Assembly (NCBI RefSeq): GCF_030272695.1
Contig: NZ_JARFYN010000004.1
Span: forward strand, 124,001-188,000
From: Martinezella calliandrae
GTDB lineage: Bacteria > Pseudomonadota > Alphaproteobacteria > Rhizobiales > Rhizobiaceae
Reading direction: 5' to 3'
Length of the DNA stretch: 64,000 nt
Position numbers and translations under genes: made by a program. This document shows, piece by piece, positions 1-9,161 of this stretch; position 1 is the stretch's first letter, and every line of letters begins with the position of its first letter. A model generated the notes under the pieces. The model ran no database searches, was not told the DNA's origin, and worked only from the letters and a program-made list of their open reading frames with translations.

Positions 1-445
1 AACCGCGATGCTCCTCGAAGGTCATGATATCGGCCATGATCTGACAGGGATGCGTGTCGTCGGTCAGAGCGTTGATGACTGGCACGGTCGCGTGTTCGGC
101 GAGTTCCAGCATGCGCGAATGGTCGGTCGTGCGGATCATGATCGCGTCGACGTAGCGCGACAGCACCCTGGCCGTATCGCCGATCGTCTCGGCGCGGCCG
201 AGCTGCATTTCCGTACCCGACAGGAACAGCGTCTCGCCACCGAGTTGGCGCATGCCGACGTCAAAGGAGACGCGTGTGCGCGTGGACGGCTTCTCGAAGA
301 TCATCGCCAGCATCTTGCCGGTCAACGGCTTGTCGACAGCGCCCGCCTTCAGCGCCTGCTTTCGCACGATAGCATCGTCGATGATATTGCGCAGATCGGT
401 CGCCGCGACGGCGGAGAGATCGAGAAAGTGTTTCGGTGAAGCCAT
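1..445 (-). CDS. argF: Ornithine carbamoyltransferase ArgF (N-terminal part, cut by window edge)
   Basis: Transfers the carbamoyl group from carbamoyl phosphate to ornithine to make citrulline in arginine synthesis, in the cytoplasm. About 148 residues are visible, beginning [11 protein letters not shown]. The carbamoyl-phosphate binding signature STRTRVSF lies near residue 55, followed by a [19 protein letters not shown] segment and HPCQIMAD near the edge, all typical of the N-terminal carbamoyl-phosphate domain. The C-terminal ornithine domain lies outside the window. It sits directly downstream of argD in the same direction, separated by about 70 bases that hold a long hairpin, so the two are probably one arginine operon. 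Identification is secure; the gene is truncated only by the window boundary. Confidence 0.95.
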   Translation of the reverse strand, partial: MASPKHFLDLSAVAATDLRNIIDDAIVRKQALKAGAVDKPLTGKMLAMIFEKPSTRTRVSFDVGMRQLGGETLFLSGTEMQLGRAETIGDTARVLSRYVDAIMIRTTDHSRMLELAEHATVPVINALTDDTHPCQIMADIMTFEEHRG

Positions 446-471
446 GTCTTACCTGTACTCCCAAAAAGATT

Positions 472-511
472 ACGCCCGCTGGGGGCAATAACGCCCCAAA
501 ACAGCGGGCGT
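472..511 (-). promoter_or_regulatory. Long intercistronic hairpin between argD and argF
   Basis: A 10-base outer stem (ACGCCCGCTG paired with CAGCGGGCGT) encloses an inner GGGGC/GCCCC stem with a six-base loop and a four-base A bulge. It fills most of the argD-argF gap. There is no U-tract on the minus strand, so simple intrinsic termination is unlikely. A role in mRNA processing, stability or partial attenuation is an inference. Confidence 0.6.
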
Positions 512-516
512 TGAAC

Positions 517-1716
517 TCACGCCGACTTCTTGGCGCGGGCGGCGCGCAGGCTCTCGGCGGCACGTTCGATGCGAGCAATGCCTTCGCGCGCTTCCTCGGC
601 AGTGACCACCAGCGGCGGCAGCAGGCGGATGACGTTGTCGCCGGCCGGCACGCCCAGCAGATGTTCGGCGCGGATCGCCTGCAACAGCTCCGATGATGGG
701 ATGGCAGCCTTCATGCCGAGCAGCAGCCCCTCGCCGCGGATATCCTCGATGATATCCGGAAAACGATCCTTGAGCGAGGCGAGGCCCTGGCGGAAGACCA
801 ATGCGACATCGCGCACATGCTGCAGGAAGCCATCCGCCAGTACGATATCCAGCACAGCATTGCCCACGGCCATGGCGAGCGGATTGCCGCCATAGGTCGA
901 ACCATGGGTTCCCGCTTTCATGCCCGATGCGGCCTCAGCCGTCGCAAGGCAGGCGCCGAGCGGAAAGCCGCCGCCGATACCCTTGGCGACTGCCATGATA
1001 TCAGGAGTGATACCGGCCCATTCGTGGGCGAAAAGCTTGCCCGTGCGGCCGACGCCGGTCTGAACTTCGTCGAGAACCAGCAGCAGACCATGCTCGTCAC
1101 AGATCTGACGCAGCCCGCGCATGAACTCGTTCGTCGCCGGGCGAATGCCACCTTCGCCCTGTACGGGCTCGATCAAGATGGCGGCCGTTGCATTGGTAAT
1201 GGCGGCTCGCACCGCATCGAGACCGCCGAAGGGTACCTGGTCGAATCCAGGCGCCTTCGGGCCGAAACCTTCGAGATACTTCTCCTGGCCGCCGGCCGCG
1301 ATCGTCGCGATCGTGCGGCCATGGAAAGCGCCTTCGAAGGTAATGATATGATATCTCTCCGGATGACCCTTCGCGAACTGGTAGCGCCGTGCCGTCTTGA
1401 TGGCGCATTCCAGCGCCTCGGCACCGGAATTGGTGAAGAACACCTTGTCGGCGAACGTGGCTTCCGTCAGGCGCTTCGACAGCTTCTCCTGACCGGGCAC
1501 TTCATAGAGGTTGGACAGGTGCCAGACCTTGTCGACCTGCGACTTCAGCTCTGCAACCAGATGTGGATGCGCATGGCCAAGCGCATTGACCGCGACGCCA
1601 GCCGCGAAATCGAGATAGCGCTCGCCGGTTTCGGTGATTAGCCATACGCCTTCGCCTCGCTCGAACCGCAGCGGAGCACGCACATAGGTGTCATAAAGCG
1701 GCGCGGTTTCAGCCAT
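517..1716 (-). CDS. argD: Acetylornithine aminotransferase ArgD
   Basis: Pyridoxal-phosphate enzyme of arginine synthesis that converts N-acetylglutamate semialdehyde to N-acetylornithine; related enzymes also act on succinyldiaminopimelate. The 399-residue protein shows the class III aminotransferase pattern: [14 protein letters not shown] for phosphate binding, [25 protein letters not shown] with the cofactor-contacting Asp, and [14 protein letters not shown] with the Schiff-base lysine. The start [13 protein letters not shown] is chosen because GAGGAG stands about seven bases before it; an upstream in-frame start at 1737 lacks such a site. It precedes argF in the same direction, consistent with an argDF operon. 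Confidence 0.95.
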   Translation of the reverse strand: MAETAPLYDTYVRAPLRFERGEGVWLITETGERYLDFAAGVAVNALGHAHPHLVAELKSQVDKVWHLSNLYEVPGQEKLSKRLTEATFADKVFFTNSGAEALECAIKTARRYQFAKGHPERYHIITFEGAFHGRTIATIAAGGQEKYLEGFGPKAPGFDQVPFGGLDAVRAAITNATAAILIEPVQGEGGIRPATNEFMRGLRQICDEHGLLLVLDEVQTGVGRTGKLFAHEWAGITPDIMAVAKGIGGGFPLGACLATAEAASGMKAGTHGSTYGGNPLAMAVGNAVLDIVLADGFLQHVRDVALVFRQGLASLKDRFPDIIEDIRGEGLLLGMKAAIPSSELLQAIRAEHLLGVPAGDNVIRLLPPLVVTAEEAREGIARIERAAESLRAARAKKSA

Positions 1717-1961
1717 GGCCCATATCTCCTCGATCACAACCTTTAGGACAAACGTTTCCCTTCGAGTGAAACGGGCCCGAAAAAATCAAAATGCCGCCTT
1801 GCGGCGGCCCGAGGCACTATTGATGTTTTGCACCGCGATGTCAACAAAACTGGCGAGTTAGCAGGTGCGGCAGACCGCCTCTGGATGGATGGCACGCCTT
1901 CGACAACTTATATTGCATAAATGCCACTCACGTATAGCAAGTTGGGGAAAACCTCGAAATC

Positions 1962-2110
1962 GATTCTCCAAGATTCGTGCGACTCTTGTCACGGAGTCAG
2001 CCTCACACTAGGTTAAAAACCAATTACTAGACTGCATGCGGCGGAACTAGTCACCACAATTTTAAAGCGTTTCGCGCCTCGACCCAATGCGAGGCAATGG
2101 TGAGGGATTC
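1962..2110. promoter_or_regulatory. Cluster of five GAnTC sites upstream of gcrA
   Basis: GATTC 1962-1966, GATTC 1972-1976, GACTC 1981-1985, GAGTC 1994-1998 and GATTC 2106-2110 all match GAnTC, the target of the alphaproteobacterial cell-cycle methyltransferase CcrM. Four of them fall within 37 bases. GcrA is known in Caulobacter to act at promoters containing methylated GAnTC, so the placement before gcrA suggests methylation-dependent control of the gene itself. The sites are read directly; the regulatory role is inference. Confidence 0.6.
2013..2027 (+). promoter_or_regulatory. Candidate CtrA site (TTAA-N7-TTAC)
   Basis: TTAA at 2013-2016 is followed after seven bases by TTAC at 2024-2027, one base off the CtrA consensus TTAA-N7-TTAA. 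It lies about 115 bases before the gcrA start. CtrA is known to repress gcrA in Caulobacter; applying that here is inference from the motif and context. Confidence 0.45.
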
Positions 2111-2142
2111 TGCCATCAGAAACGCGACAGCGGAGACAGGGC

Positions 2143-2667
2143 ATGAATTGGACAGACGAACGCGTCGAGAAGCTGAAGAAGCTGTGGTCCGAAGGTTTGA
2201 GCGCCAGCCAGATCGCGGCACAGCTCGGTGGTGTCAGTCGCAATGCCGTCATCGGCAAAGTGCATCGCTTGAGCCTGCCGGGCCGCGCCAAGGCCGGCGG
2301 CACGGCAACGGCGGCCCGAGCGCCGAAACGCAATACCTCGGCACCACGCGCGCCGAACTACGCCTCGCGCGTTGCAACCCGCACGGTTACCCGCCAGCAG
2401 GGTGCGACGATGCTCAAGGAAGAGGTCGAGATCGATACCGTCAACGAGATCGAATATCGTCCGGCCGCCAATGTGGTCGTTCCGATCTCGCGCCGCCTCG
2501 GCTTGACGGAACTCACCGAACGCACCTGCAAGTGGCCAGTCGGCGACCCTCTGAAAGACGATTTTCACTTCTGCGGCAACGACAGCCCGGACTCTTCGCC
2601 TTACTGCACCTATCATCAGCGCCTCGCTTACCAGCCGGTACACGATCGACGCCGGGCGGCACACTGA
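2143..2667 (+). CDS. gcrA: Cell-cycle regulator GcrA
   Basis: GcrA-family transcription factor that works with sigma-70 RNA polymerase at CcrM-methylated promoters to drive S-phase gene expression in alphaproteobacteria. The 174-residue protein begins MNWTDERVEKLKKLWSEGLS, with an N-terminal helix-turn-helix over residues 1-50 (SASQIAAQLGGVSRNAVIGKVHRL). A basic Ala/Gly-rich linker follows, then a C-terminal polymerase-interaction segment with TCKWPVGDP, FCGND and PYCTYH, whose spaced Cys/His residues are characteristic of the family. GGAGA stands eight bases before ATG. The gene is monocistronic, with methylation-site and CtrA-like motifs upstream and a shared terminator with phoB downstream. 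Confidence 0.95.
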   Translation: MNWTDERVEKLKKLWSEGLSASQIAAQLGGVSRNAVIGKVHRLSLPGRAKAGGTATAARAPKRNTSAPRAPNYASRVATRTVTRQQGATMLKEEVEIDTVNEIEYRPAANVVVPISRRLGLTELTERTCKWPVGDPLKDDFHFCGNDSPDSSPYCTYHQRLAYQPVHDRRRAAH

Positions 2668-2688
2668 ACCGCACCAGCCACATGAAAG

Positions 2689-2710
2689 AAACGGGCCGAA
2701 GGGCCCGTTT
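2689..2710. terminator. Bidirectional terminator between gcrA and phoB
   Basis: AAACGGGCC (2689-2697) pairs with GGCCCGTTT (2702-2710) around a four-base loop. The A-run at one end and T-run at the other allow it to act in both directions between the convergent gcrA and phoB genes. Confidence 0.8.
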
Positions 2711-2752
2711 ACTGTTTCCGCCGCTCTGCAAAAACCTGTCGGATGATCCCGA

Positions 2753-3436
2753 TCAGGCCTCCATGGAATAACCCGCACCGCGAACGGTGCGGATGACATC
2801 CTGCATATTGGAGAAATTCAGCGCCTTGCGCAGGCGACCGACATGCACGTCGACTGTGCGTTCGTCGACATAGATGTCGTGTCCCCATACGCCGTCGAGC
2901 AACTGGGACCGCGAAAAGACGCGGCCCGGCGAGGACATCAGGAATTCCAGCAGGCGGAATTCCGTCGGCCCCAACCGCACTTCGCGGCTCTTGCGGTGAA
3001 CGCGATGGGTTTCGCGGTCCAGTTCGATATCGCCACAGCGCAACACCGTGGAGAGAACTTCCGGGCGGGCGCGGCGCAGCATCGCCTTGACGCGAGCCAT
3101 CAGCTCCGGCGTCGAGAACGGCTTGACGACATAGTCGTCCGCGCCGGTGGAAAGGCCGCGCACGCGCTCGCTTTCCTCGCCGCGAGCGGTAAGCATGATG
3201 ATGGGTAGGCGCTCTGTCTCCGGCCGCATGCGCAGCCGGCGGCAGAGCTCGATGCCGGACACGCCAGGGAGCATCCAATCGAGGATCAGAAGATCGGGGG
3301 TGCGCTCCTGGAGGCGCAGCTCGGCTTCGTCGCCTCTCAGGATGGTGTCGACCTCGAAGCCCTCAGCTTCAAGATTATAGCGCAGCAGAACGCTTAGCGC
3401 TTCCTCGTCTTCTACAACAGCTACTCTCGGAACCAT
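2753..3436 (-). CDS. phoB: Phosphate regulon response regulator PhoB
   Basis: OmpR-class response regulator that, when phosphorylated by PhoR under phosphate limitation, binds Pho boxes and activates the phosphate regulon. The 227-residue protein has a receiver domain at about 1-120 with acidic residues E9/D10, phosphoacceptor D53 in LLILDWMLPG, and MLTARGEE and VVKPF motifs. A winged-helix domain follows at about 130-225, containing LGPTEFRLLEFLM and DERTVDVHVGRLRKAL. GAGGGAGA precedes the ATG. It is the last gene of the phoR-pst-phoU-phoB cluster, 40 bases after phoU, and so is probably co-transcribed. Confidence 0.97.
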   Translation of the reverse strand: MVPRVAVVEDEEALSVLLRYNLEAEGFEVDTILRGDEAELRLQERTPDLLILDWMLPGVSGIELCRRLRMRPETERLPIIMLTARGEESERVRGLSTGADDYVVKPFSTPELMARVKAMLRRARPEVLSTVLRCGDIELDRETHRVHRKSREVRLGPTEFRLLEFLMSSPGRVFSRSQLLDGVWGHDIYVDERTVDVHVGRLRKALNFSNMQDVIRTVRGAGYSMEA

Positions 3437-3476
3437 GCGCCTCTGGTCTCCCTCTCTTACTCTCTTAGCGTGTACG

Positions 3477-4190
3477 TTATTCCGTCACTGCACCGACGGT
3501 GTTCGCGGTATCGTCTTTCGGGCGCTCGCCTTCGGGCTGGGCGCCGGTTGCCATGTAATAGATCGTCTCGGCAATGTTGGTGGCATGGTCGCCGATGCGC
3601 TCGATGTTCTTGGCGCAGAAGAGAAGATGCGTGCAGGTGGTGATGTTACGCGGATCTTCCATCATGTAGGTCAGCATCTCGCGGAAGAGCGAGGTGTACA
3701 TGGCGTCGATTTCCTCGTCGCGTTCGCGGATCGACACAGCCTTGTCGGGCGAACGGGTCGTATAGACGTCGAGCACTTCCTTGAGCTGGACGAGCGCGAG
3801 TTCGGAGAGGTGTTCGATGCCGCGAGCGAGACGGCGCGGAACGCCGGTGCCCTGCACGGCTATGACGCGTTTGGCGGTGTTCTTGCCGAGATCGCCGACG
3901 CGCTCCAAGTCGGAGGCGATGCGGATGGAGCCCATGATTTCACGCAGGTCGGCAGCCATCGGCTGGCGGCGAGCGATGGTGACGATCGCCTTGTCGCCGA
4001 CTTCGCGTTCGGCGTGGTCGAGAATGACGTCGTCGGAGATGACCTTCTGCGCCAGGCCGGCGTCGCCATTGACCAGAGCGCGAACACTGTCGCTGACCAT
4101 TTGCTCCGCCAGGCCGCCCATTTCAGCAATGCGGCGCGTCAGAAACTTCAGGTCTTCGTCATAGGCAGAGAGAATGTGTGTGGAGACCAT
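3477..4190 (-). CDS. phoU: Phosphate transport accessory protein PhoU
   Basis: Dimetal-binding helical protein that couples the Pst transporter to PhoR and represses the phosphate regulon when phosphate is plentiful. The 237 residues contain two PhoU repeats, each ending in a characteristic E/DxxxD pattern (ASDLERVGDLGKN near residue 90 and CAKNIERIGDHATNIAE near residue 190). AGGA lies seven bases before the ATG. It stands between pstB and phoB, the usual position. Confidence 0.97.
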   Translation of the reverse strand: MVSTHILSAYDEDLKFLTRRIAEMGGLAEQMVSDSVRALVNGDAGLAQKVISDDVILDHAEREVGDKAIVTIARRQPMAADLREIMGSIRIASDLERVGDLGKNTAKRVIAVQGTGVPRRLARGIEHLSELALVQLKEVLDVYTTRSPDKAVSIRERDEEIDAMYTSLFREMLTYMMEDPRNITTCTHLLFCAKNIERIGDHATNIAETIYYMATGAQPEGERPKDDTANTVGAVTE

Positions 4191-4241
4191 TTTTCTATCC
4201 TCAAGGTGAACGATGTGAAGGGAACCGCGCGGGGAGCATCA

Positions 4242-5057
4242 TCAGCCAAAGCGGCCCATGATGTAATCCTGCGTGCGGAAATCATCGGGATTGGTAAACA
4301 TCTTATCGGTATCATTCTCCTCGACCAGATGGCCGAGATGAAACATCGCGGTGCGTTGTGAGACGCGGGCCGCCTGCTGCATGGAATGCGTCACGATGAC
4401 GATCGTGAAGTTTTCCCGCAGCTCATGTATGAGTTCCTCGACTTTGGCGGTGGCAATCGGATCGAGCGCCGAGCATGGCTCGTCCATGAGAATGACTTCC
4501 GGACTGACGGCGACGGCTCGGGCAATACAGAGGCGCTGCTGCTGGCCGCCGGACAGGCTGGTGCCGGCATCATGCAGCCGATCCTTCACTTCTCCCCAAA
4601 GGCCGGCCTTCTGCAGGCTGGTTTCGACGATGTGATCCAGATCGGCCTTGGAACGATAAAGTCCGTGGATACGAGGCCCATAGGCCACATTCTCGTAGAT
4701 CGATTTAGGGAAGGGATTGGGCTTTTGAAACACCATGCCGACGCGGGCACGCAGCTCCACCACATCGATGGCGTTGTCGTAGACATCCTGATCGTCGAGT
4801 GTGATCTTGCCGGTGATGCGGCACGTGTCGATCGTATCGTTCATGCGATTGAGGCAACGCAGGAAGGTGGATTTGCCGCAGCCCGAAGGACCGATCAGCG
4901 CGGTAACCGTATTGGCGCGGATGTTCAGGTTTACGTCGAACAGGGCGCGCTTGTCGCCGTAGTAGACCGAGACGTCCTGGCCGATCATCTTGTAGGGGAT
5001 CCTCATCATCTTCCTGGCCAGTAATCTCTCGCTCGCGGCTTCCGTGATCATGTTCAT
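4242..5057 (-). CDS. pstB: Phosphate ABC transporter ATP-binding protein PstB
   Basis: ATPase of the high-affinity phosphate importer PstSCAB. The 271-residue protein has the Walker A motif [10 protein letters not shown]-loop VFQKPNPFP, signature LSGGQQQR, Walker [14 protein letters not shown] and H-loop VTHSM. The start [10 protein letters not shown] is chosen because AGGAGA stands eight bases before it; an in-frame ATG 18 bases upstream overlaps pstA and has no comparable site. It lies between pstA and phoU in the operon. Confidence 0.96.
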   Translation of the reverse strand: MNMITEAASERLLARKMMRIPYKMIGQDVSVYYGDKRALFDVNLNIRANTVTALIGPSGCGKSTFLRCLNRMNDTIDTCRITGKITLDDQDVYDNAIDVVELRARVGMVFQKPNPFPKSIYENVAYGPRIHGLYRSKADLDHIVETSLQKAGLWGEVKDRLHDAGTSLSGGQQQRLCIARAVAVSPEVILMDEPCSALDPIATAKVEELIHELRENFTIVIVTHSMQQAARVSQRTAMFHLGHLVEENDTDKMFTNPDDFRTQDYIMGRFG

Positions 5058-5071
5058 ACCGTCTTCTCCTG

Positions 5072-6406
5072 TCACCAGCGCCGCTCAAAACGACGGCGCA
5101 GCAGGATTGCTCCGATGTTCATCGCAACAAGGAAGAAGAGCAGAACGATAATGGCACCGGAGGTTCTTTCGACAAAGGCGCGCTCGGCTTCGCTCGCCCA
5201 CATGTAGATCTGCACCGGCAGGGCCGTCGAAGGATCTAGCGGCCCTACCGGATAATTCGCGACGAAGGCGACCATGCCGATCAAGAGCAATGGTGCGGTT
5301 TCGCCGAGCGCATGCGCCAGCCCAAGGATCGTGCCCGTCAGGATGCCGGGCATGGCGAGTGGTAGGACATGGTGGAAAACCACCTGCATGCGCGACGCGC
5401 CAAGGCCGAGGGCTGCGCTGCGGATCGACGGCGGCACGGCCCGCAGCGCCGAGCGCGTGGCAATGATGATCATCGGCAGCGTCATCAGGCTGAGCACCAG
5501 CCCGCCGACCAGCGAAGCGGAACGCGGCAAGCCCATGAAATTGATGAAGACCGAAAGGCCGAGCAGGCCGTAGACGATCGACGGCACCGCAGCGAGATTG
5601 TTGATATTGACCTCGATCAGGTCCGTCAGGCGGTTCTTCGGCGCAAACTCCTCCAGGTAAATCGAGGCAGCCACGCCGATCGGCAAAGCCAAGACCAATA
5701 CGGTCAGCATCAGGTAGAGGGAACCGATCAGCGCGACACCGAGGCCCGCCGCCTCCGGGCGGCTTGAATTGCCGGACAAGAACAGGCCGGTGTTGAATGC
5801 CTTGTACAACGCGCCGCTGGCTGCGAGCTGCCTCATCCATGTGAGCTGCTGGTCAGAGACCTTACGGTCCTTTTCTGACGCCGTCAGATCGATCTGTCCC
5901 TTGTTGGCGGAGTCGATATTGGCGCCGGCGAGGAAGGTGACCTCGACTGTCTTCCCGATGATCGAGGGATCGGCCAGGACCTTGTCGCGCAATGCAATCC
6001 GTGCGCCGTCCGATACCATTTCTGTCGCTTCGCGGACGAGTACCCGATTGGAAGGATCGATGCCCAGCGCCTTCACCAAAGCATCACGAATGAGAGCCGG
6101 ATAATTGGCCGAGATCAGCACCTTAGGATCGGTGCCGCGCTTGCCCGCAGGATCGAACACTTTCTCCGTGAACTCGATCGGCAAGGTAATCGAGGTCTGC
6201 ACGAACGCGGTGTAGCCGTGACGCACCACCGTAGAGACCAGGATAACGAGGAAGACGAGGCCGAAGGTGACGGCGGCAAGGCCATAGGCACGGAACCGCC
6301 TTTCAGCGGCGTAGCGACGATTGATGCCGATATCGCGCCGTAACGGCGCGCCGGGCGTCAACCCACGCGGAATCGGCGATGGTGCGGAAGAAGCGACCTC
6401 GCTCAT
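5072..6406 (-). CDS. pstA: Phosphate ABC transporter permease PstA
   Basis: Inner-membrane permease subunit of the phosphate importer. At 444 residues it is longer than the E. coli protein because of a large periplasmic insertion (about residues 70-190) between the first membrane segment ([21 protein letters not shown]) and the transport core, a usual feature of alphaproteobacterial PstA. The C-terminal half has five to six membrane spans and the ATPase-contact EAA loop [23 protein letters not shown]. Its start overlaps the pstC stop by four bases (ATGA), indicating translational coupling. Confidence 0.95.
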   Translation of the reverse strand: MSEVASSAPSPIPRGLTPGAPLRRDIGINRRYAAERRFRAYGLAAVTFGLVFLVILVSTVVRHGYTAFVQTSITLPIEFTEKVFDPAGKRGTDPKVLISANYPALIRDALVKALGIDPSNRVLVREATEMVSDGARIALRDKVLADPSIIGKTVEVTFLAGANIDSANKGQIDLTASEKDRKVSDQQLTWMRQLAASGALYKAFNTGLFLSGNSSRPEAAGLGVALIGSLYLMLTVLVLALPIGVAASIYLEEFAPKNRLTDLIEVNINNLAAVPSIVYGLLGLSVFINFMGLPRSASLVGGLVLSLMTLPMIIIATRSALRAVPPSIRSAALGLGASRMQVVFHHVLPLAMPGILTGTILGLAHALGETAPLLLIGMVAFVANYPVGPLDPSTALPVQIYMWASEAERAFVERTSGAIIVLLFFLVAMNIGAILLRRRFERRW

Positions 6407-7890
6407 TCGTATTGCTCCCTATACCGGCGGACGATGTAGAGCGCATAGACGTTCAGGCAAAGGGTCAGGCCGAAGAGCGTTATGCCGAGCGCGAAGGCCA
6501 CCAATGTCTGCGGCGAGGTGAATTCGAGGTCGCCGGTCAACTGGTTGACGATCTTTACGGTGACCGTCGTCATCGGCTCGAAGGGATCGAGCTGCATGCG
6601 GGCTGCAACGCCGGCGGCCAGCACGACAATCATCGTCTCGCCGATCGCCCGCGACGCCGTCATCAGCAGCGCGCCTACGATGCCTGGCAATGCAGCGGGC
6701 AGGAGGACGCGCTTGACAGTTTCCGATCGTGTGGCGCCGAGGCCAAGCGACCCGTCACGCAGCGAGCGCGGCACGGCCATGATGATGTCGTCTGAAAGTG
6801 ACGAGACGTAGGGAATGAGCATGACGCCCATGACGAAGCCGGCAGTCAAGACGCTCTGCGCCTCGATGAAGCTCGCGTAATTGCCCGTCAGCAGGCCGTT
6901 GATATCAGCGGAAATGTCGCGCAGGAACGGTCCGACGGTCACCAGGGCGAAAAAGCCGTAGACGATGGTCGGAATGCCGGCAAGCACTTCGAGCATCGGT
7001 TTTGCGACGGAGCGCACGCGAGACGAGGCATATTCGGCCATGTAGATGGCGGCAAACAGCCCGACCGGAACAGCGACCAGCATGGCGACGAAGCCGATGT
7101 AGAGTGTGCCCGCCAGCAACGGGATAAGCCCGAACGTGCCCGACGTTTGCGAGCCGGCTCCCGTGAAACGCGGATCCCAGACGGTGCCGAAGAAGAATTC
7201 GGCGGCGGGAACCATGTTGAAGAAACGGGCCGCTTCCGACAGCATCGAAGCGACAATGCCGATCGTCGTCAGCACAGCGATGGAGGAAGCGACGATCAAG
7301 CCGCCGAGAATGACCTGCTCCACCCGGTTGCGGGCACGAAAGCGCAGCGCGATGGCACGGAGGCCATGAATGGCGCACAGCACCGAAAGAATGATGGCTG
7401 CCGCCGACATGACGATGCGACTGACATATCGCATGCCGTTATATTTGTTGGCGGCCTCGATCATATAACCGGTCGGCCGGACCGCGAGCGGCACACCCTT
7501 CTGCGCCAGGAGCAATTGAAGATCGGCCGAGCCGCTGGCGACAGTGGCAAGCTCCCGGTCATCGAGCAGGCGCATACCATGGGCGATGCTGCGCACCATG
7601 CCGTAGCTGAGGTTGAGCTCCGCTTCCGGCAGGGATTTCACCTCCTCCGGAAAGGACTTAATCACGAAACGGTCGATCACCTCCGGGCTGATTGTCAGCC
7701 AGACGCAGATCAACGCTAGCGCCGGCAGCACCGCCCAGATGGCGGCATAGGCGCCGTGATAGCCGAGTCGCGAATGCATGGCCGAGGACCTGCCGCCCGA
7801 AAGCGCAGCCGCTCTCGTCCGCCCCAGCACGAAGGCAGAGGCGCCGATGATCGACAGGCACAACAGCAGCAATGACAAACTCATTCCCAT
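6403..7890 (-). CDS. pstC: Phosphate ABC transporter permease PstC
   Basis: Second membrane subunit of the phosphate importer, 495 residues. It begins with a hydrophobic span (MGMSLSLLLLCLSIIGASAF), then a second span near 50-70, a periplasmic segment, and a core of about six spans with the EAA loop SLRDGSLGLGATRSETVKRVLLP. The motif GIPTIVYGFFAL is characteristic of PstC/PstA proteins. As with PstA, the N-terminal extension is typical of Rhizobiales. It follows pstS by about 50 bases and overlaps pstA. Confidence 0.95.
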   Translation of the reverse strand: MGMSLSLLLLCLSIIGASAFVLGRTRAAALSGGRSSAMHSRLGYHGAYAAIWAVLPALALICVWLTISPEVIDRFVIKSFPEEVKSLPEAELNLSYGMVRSIAHGMRLLDDRELATVASGSADLQLLLAQKGVPLAVRPTGYMIEAANKYNGMRYVSRIVMSAAAIILSVLCAIHGLRAIALRFRARNRVEQVILGGLIVASSIAVLTTIGIVASMLSEAARFFNMVPAAEFFFGTVWDPRFTGAGSQTSGTFGLIPLLAGTLYIGFVAMLVAVPVGLFAAIYMAEYASSRVRSVAKPMLEVLAGIPTIVYGFFALVTVGPFLRDISADINGLLTGNYASFIEAQSVLTAGFVMGVMLIPYVSSLSDDIIMAVPRSLRDGSLGLGATRSETVKRVLLPAALPGIVGALLMTASRAIGETMIVVLAAGVAARMQLDPFEPMTTVTVKIVNQLTGDLEFTSPQTLVAFALGITLFGLTLCLNVYALYIVRRYREQYE

Positions 7891-7943
7891 TCCCCGGCAA
7901 ACGCCGGCGCGGGCAAACCCCGCCGGCGGCAGTCGTTATGCAC

Positions 7944-8978
7944 TCACATGATCTTCCCGTCCGCGAAATCCTTGCGGATCTGATCCCTTTCAGCATCCGG
8001 TGCCGGCACCAGGCCGTATTCGGCCAGGGGGCCGTCCGGTCCGATCATCTGATCGCTCATGAAAAAGTCGACATATTCCTTCAGGCCCGGAATGACGCCG
8101 AGATGCGCCTTCTTGACGTAGAAAAACAGCGGCCGCGACACCGGATAGGTGCCGTCGGCGATGGTCTGGCCCGAGGGCACGATGCCGCTCACGGTCGCGA
8201 CCTTCAGCTTGTCGGCATTGTTCTGGTAGAAGTAGAGGCCGAAGACGCCGATACCATGCTTGTTAGCGTCGATGCGGGCCAGCGTCTCGGGATAATCGCC
8301 GTCGATGTCGACCGCCGCTCCGTCCTTGCGCACCGCAATGCACTTCGCCGTCCGGTGATCGGGATCGGAAACGGTCGTCTTGATGACGTCGAGCGCGCCG
8401 GAATCCTTGCAGCCGGCGGCAAGCACCTTCTCTTCGAAGACCTCGCGCGTGCCGTGCTTCTCGCCCGGAATGTAGGCTGCGATCTCGAAGTCCGGGAGGG
8501 CAGGATTGATCTCGGACCACTTCCTGTAAGGGTTGGGAACCAGTTTGCCCTTCACCACGACCTCGGCGGCGAGCGCCTTGTAGAGATCGGCGGGGACGAA
8601 TTTTATATCGGGATTGCTCTTGTCGAAAGCAAAAACGATGCCGTCATAACCGATCTTGACCTGCTGGATATCGGCGACGCCGGCTGCCTTACAGGCCACG
8701 ACTTCGCTGTCCTTGATCGGGCGCGAAGAATTGGCGATATCGATGGAATCCGGGCCGACGCCCTTGCAGAATTCCTTCAGGCCGGCACCGGAACCGCCGG
8801 ATTCGACGACCGGCGTTTTGAAGTTGGTGAAGGTTTCGCCGAAGGTCTCGGCAACGATCTTGGCATAGGGGAATACGGTGGAAGAACCGGAAATCTGAAT
8901 CTGATCGCGGGCCAGCGCGACACCGGAACAAGCGGCGGAAGCGACCAACGCAATGATAGACAGTTTCAACGTGTTCAT
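7944..8978 (-). CDS. pstS: Periplasmic phosphate-binding protein PstS
   Basis: Periplasmic phosphate receptor for the Pst importer, 344 residues. A signal peptide (residues 1 to about 23, ending SGVALA) precedes mature RDQIQISGSSTVFPYA. Phosphate-contacting motifs are visible: SGSST, ESGGSGAGLKEFC and DIANSSRPI. Within-family length is usual. The start MNTLKLS is chosen for the AGGG site seven bases before it and because an upstream in-frame Met would bury the signal peptide. A Pho box lies about 105 bases upstream, and this is probably the promoter for pstSCAB-phoU-phoB. Confidence 0.96.
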   Translation of the reverse strand: MNTLKLSIIALVASAACSGVALARDQIQISGSSTVFPYAKIVAETFGETFTNFKTPVVESGGSGAGLKEFCKGVGPDSIDIANSSRPIKDSEVVACKAAGVADIQQVKIGYDGIVFAFDKSNPDIKFVPADLYKALAAEVVVKGKLVPNPYRKWSEINPALPDFEIAAYIPGEKHGTREVFEEKVLAAGCKDSGALDVIKTTVSDPDHRTAKCIAVRKDGAAVDIDGDYPETLARIDANKHGIGVFGLYFYQNNADKLKVATVSGIVPSGQTIADGTYPVSRPLFFYVKKAHLGVIPGLKEYVDFFMSDQMIGPDGPLAEYGLVPAPDAERDQIRKDFADGKIM

Positions 8979-9083
8979 GGTGAACCCTCCCTGACGGGCT
9001 TTGAAGAGCGCGGCGGCGAACGGGCGTCCGCCTTTCAACAGCCCTTTTTAGCGGTCAAAGCACCGCCCTTTTATGTCAGGCGA

Positions 9084-9101
9084 GTGAAACAATTATGACA
9101 G
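9084..9101 (-). promoter_or_regulatory. Pho box upstream of pstS
   Basis: On the minus strand the 18 bases read CTGTCATAATTGTTTCAC, two direct heptamer repeats separated by four bases, close to the PhoB consensus. A third half-site TGACATAA lies just downstream at about 9071-9078. The location between phoR and pstS, about 105 bases from the pstS ATG, fits PhoB-dependent activation of the transporter operon. Confidence 0.8.
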
Positions 9102-9161
9102 TTCAACCTGTTGAAATATATTAATTAAATTGCGTACAAAATGATCGATTCGCGGAGCCGT

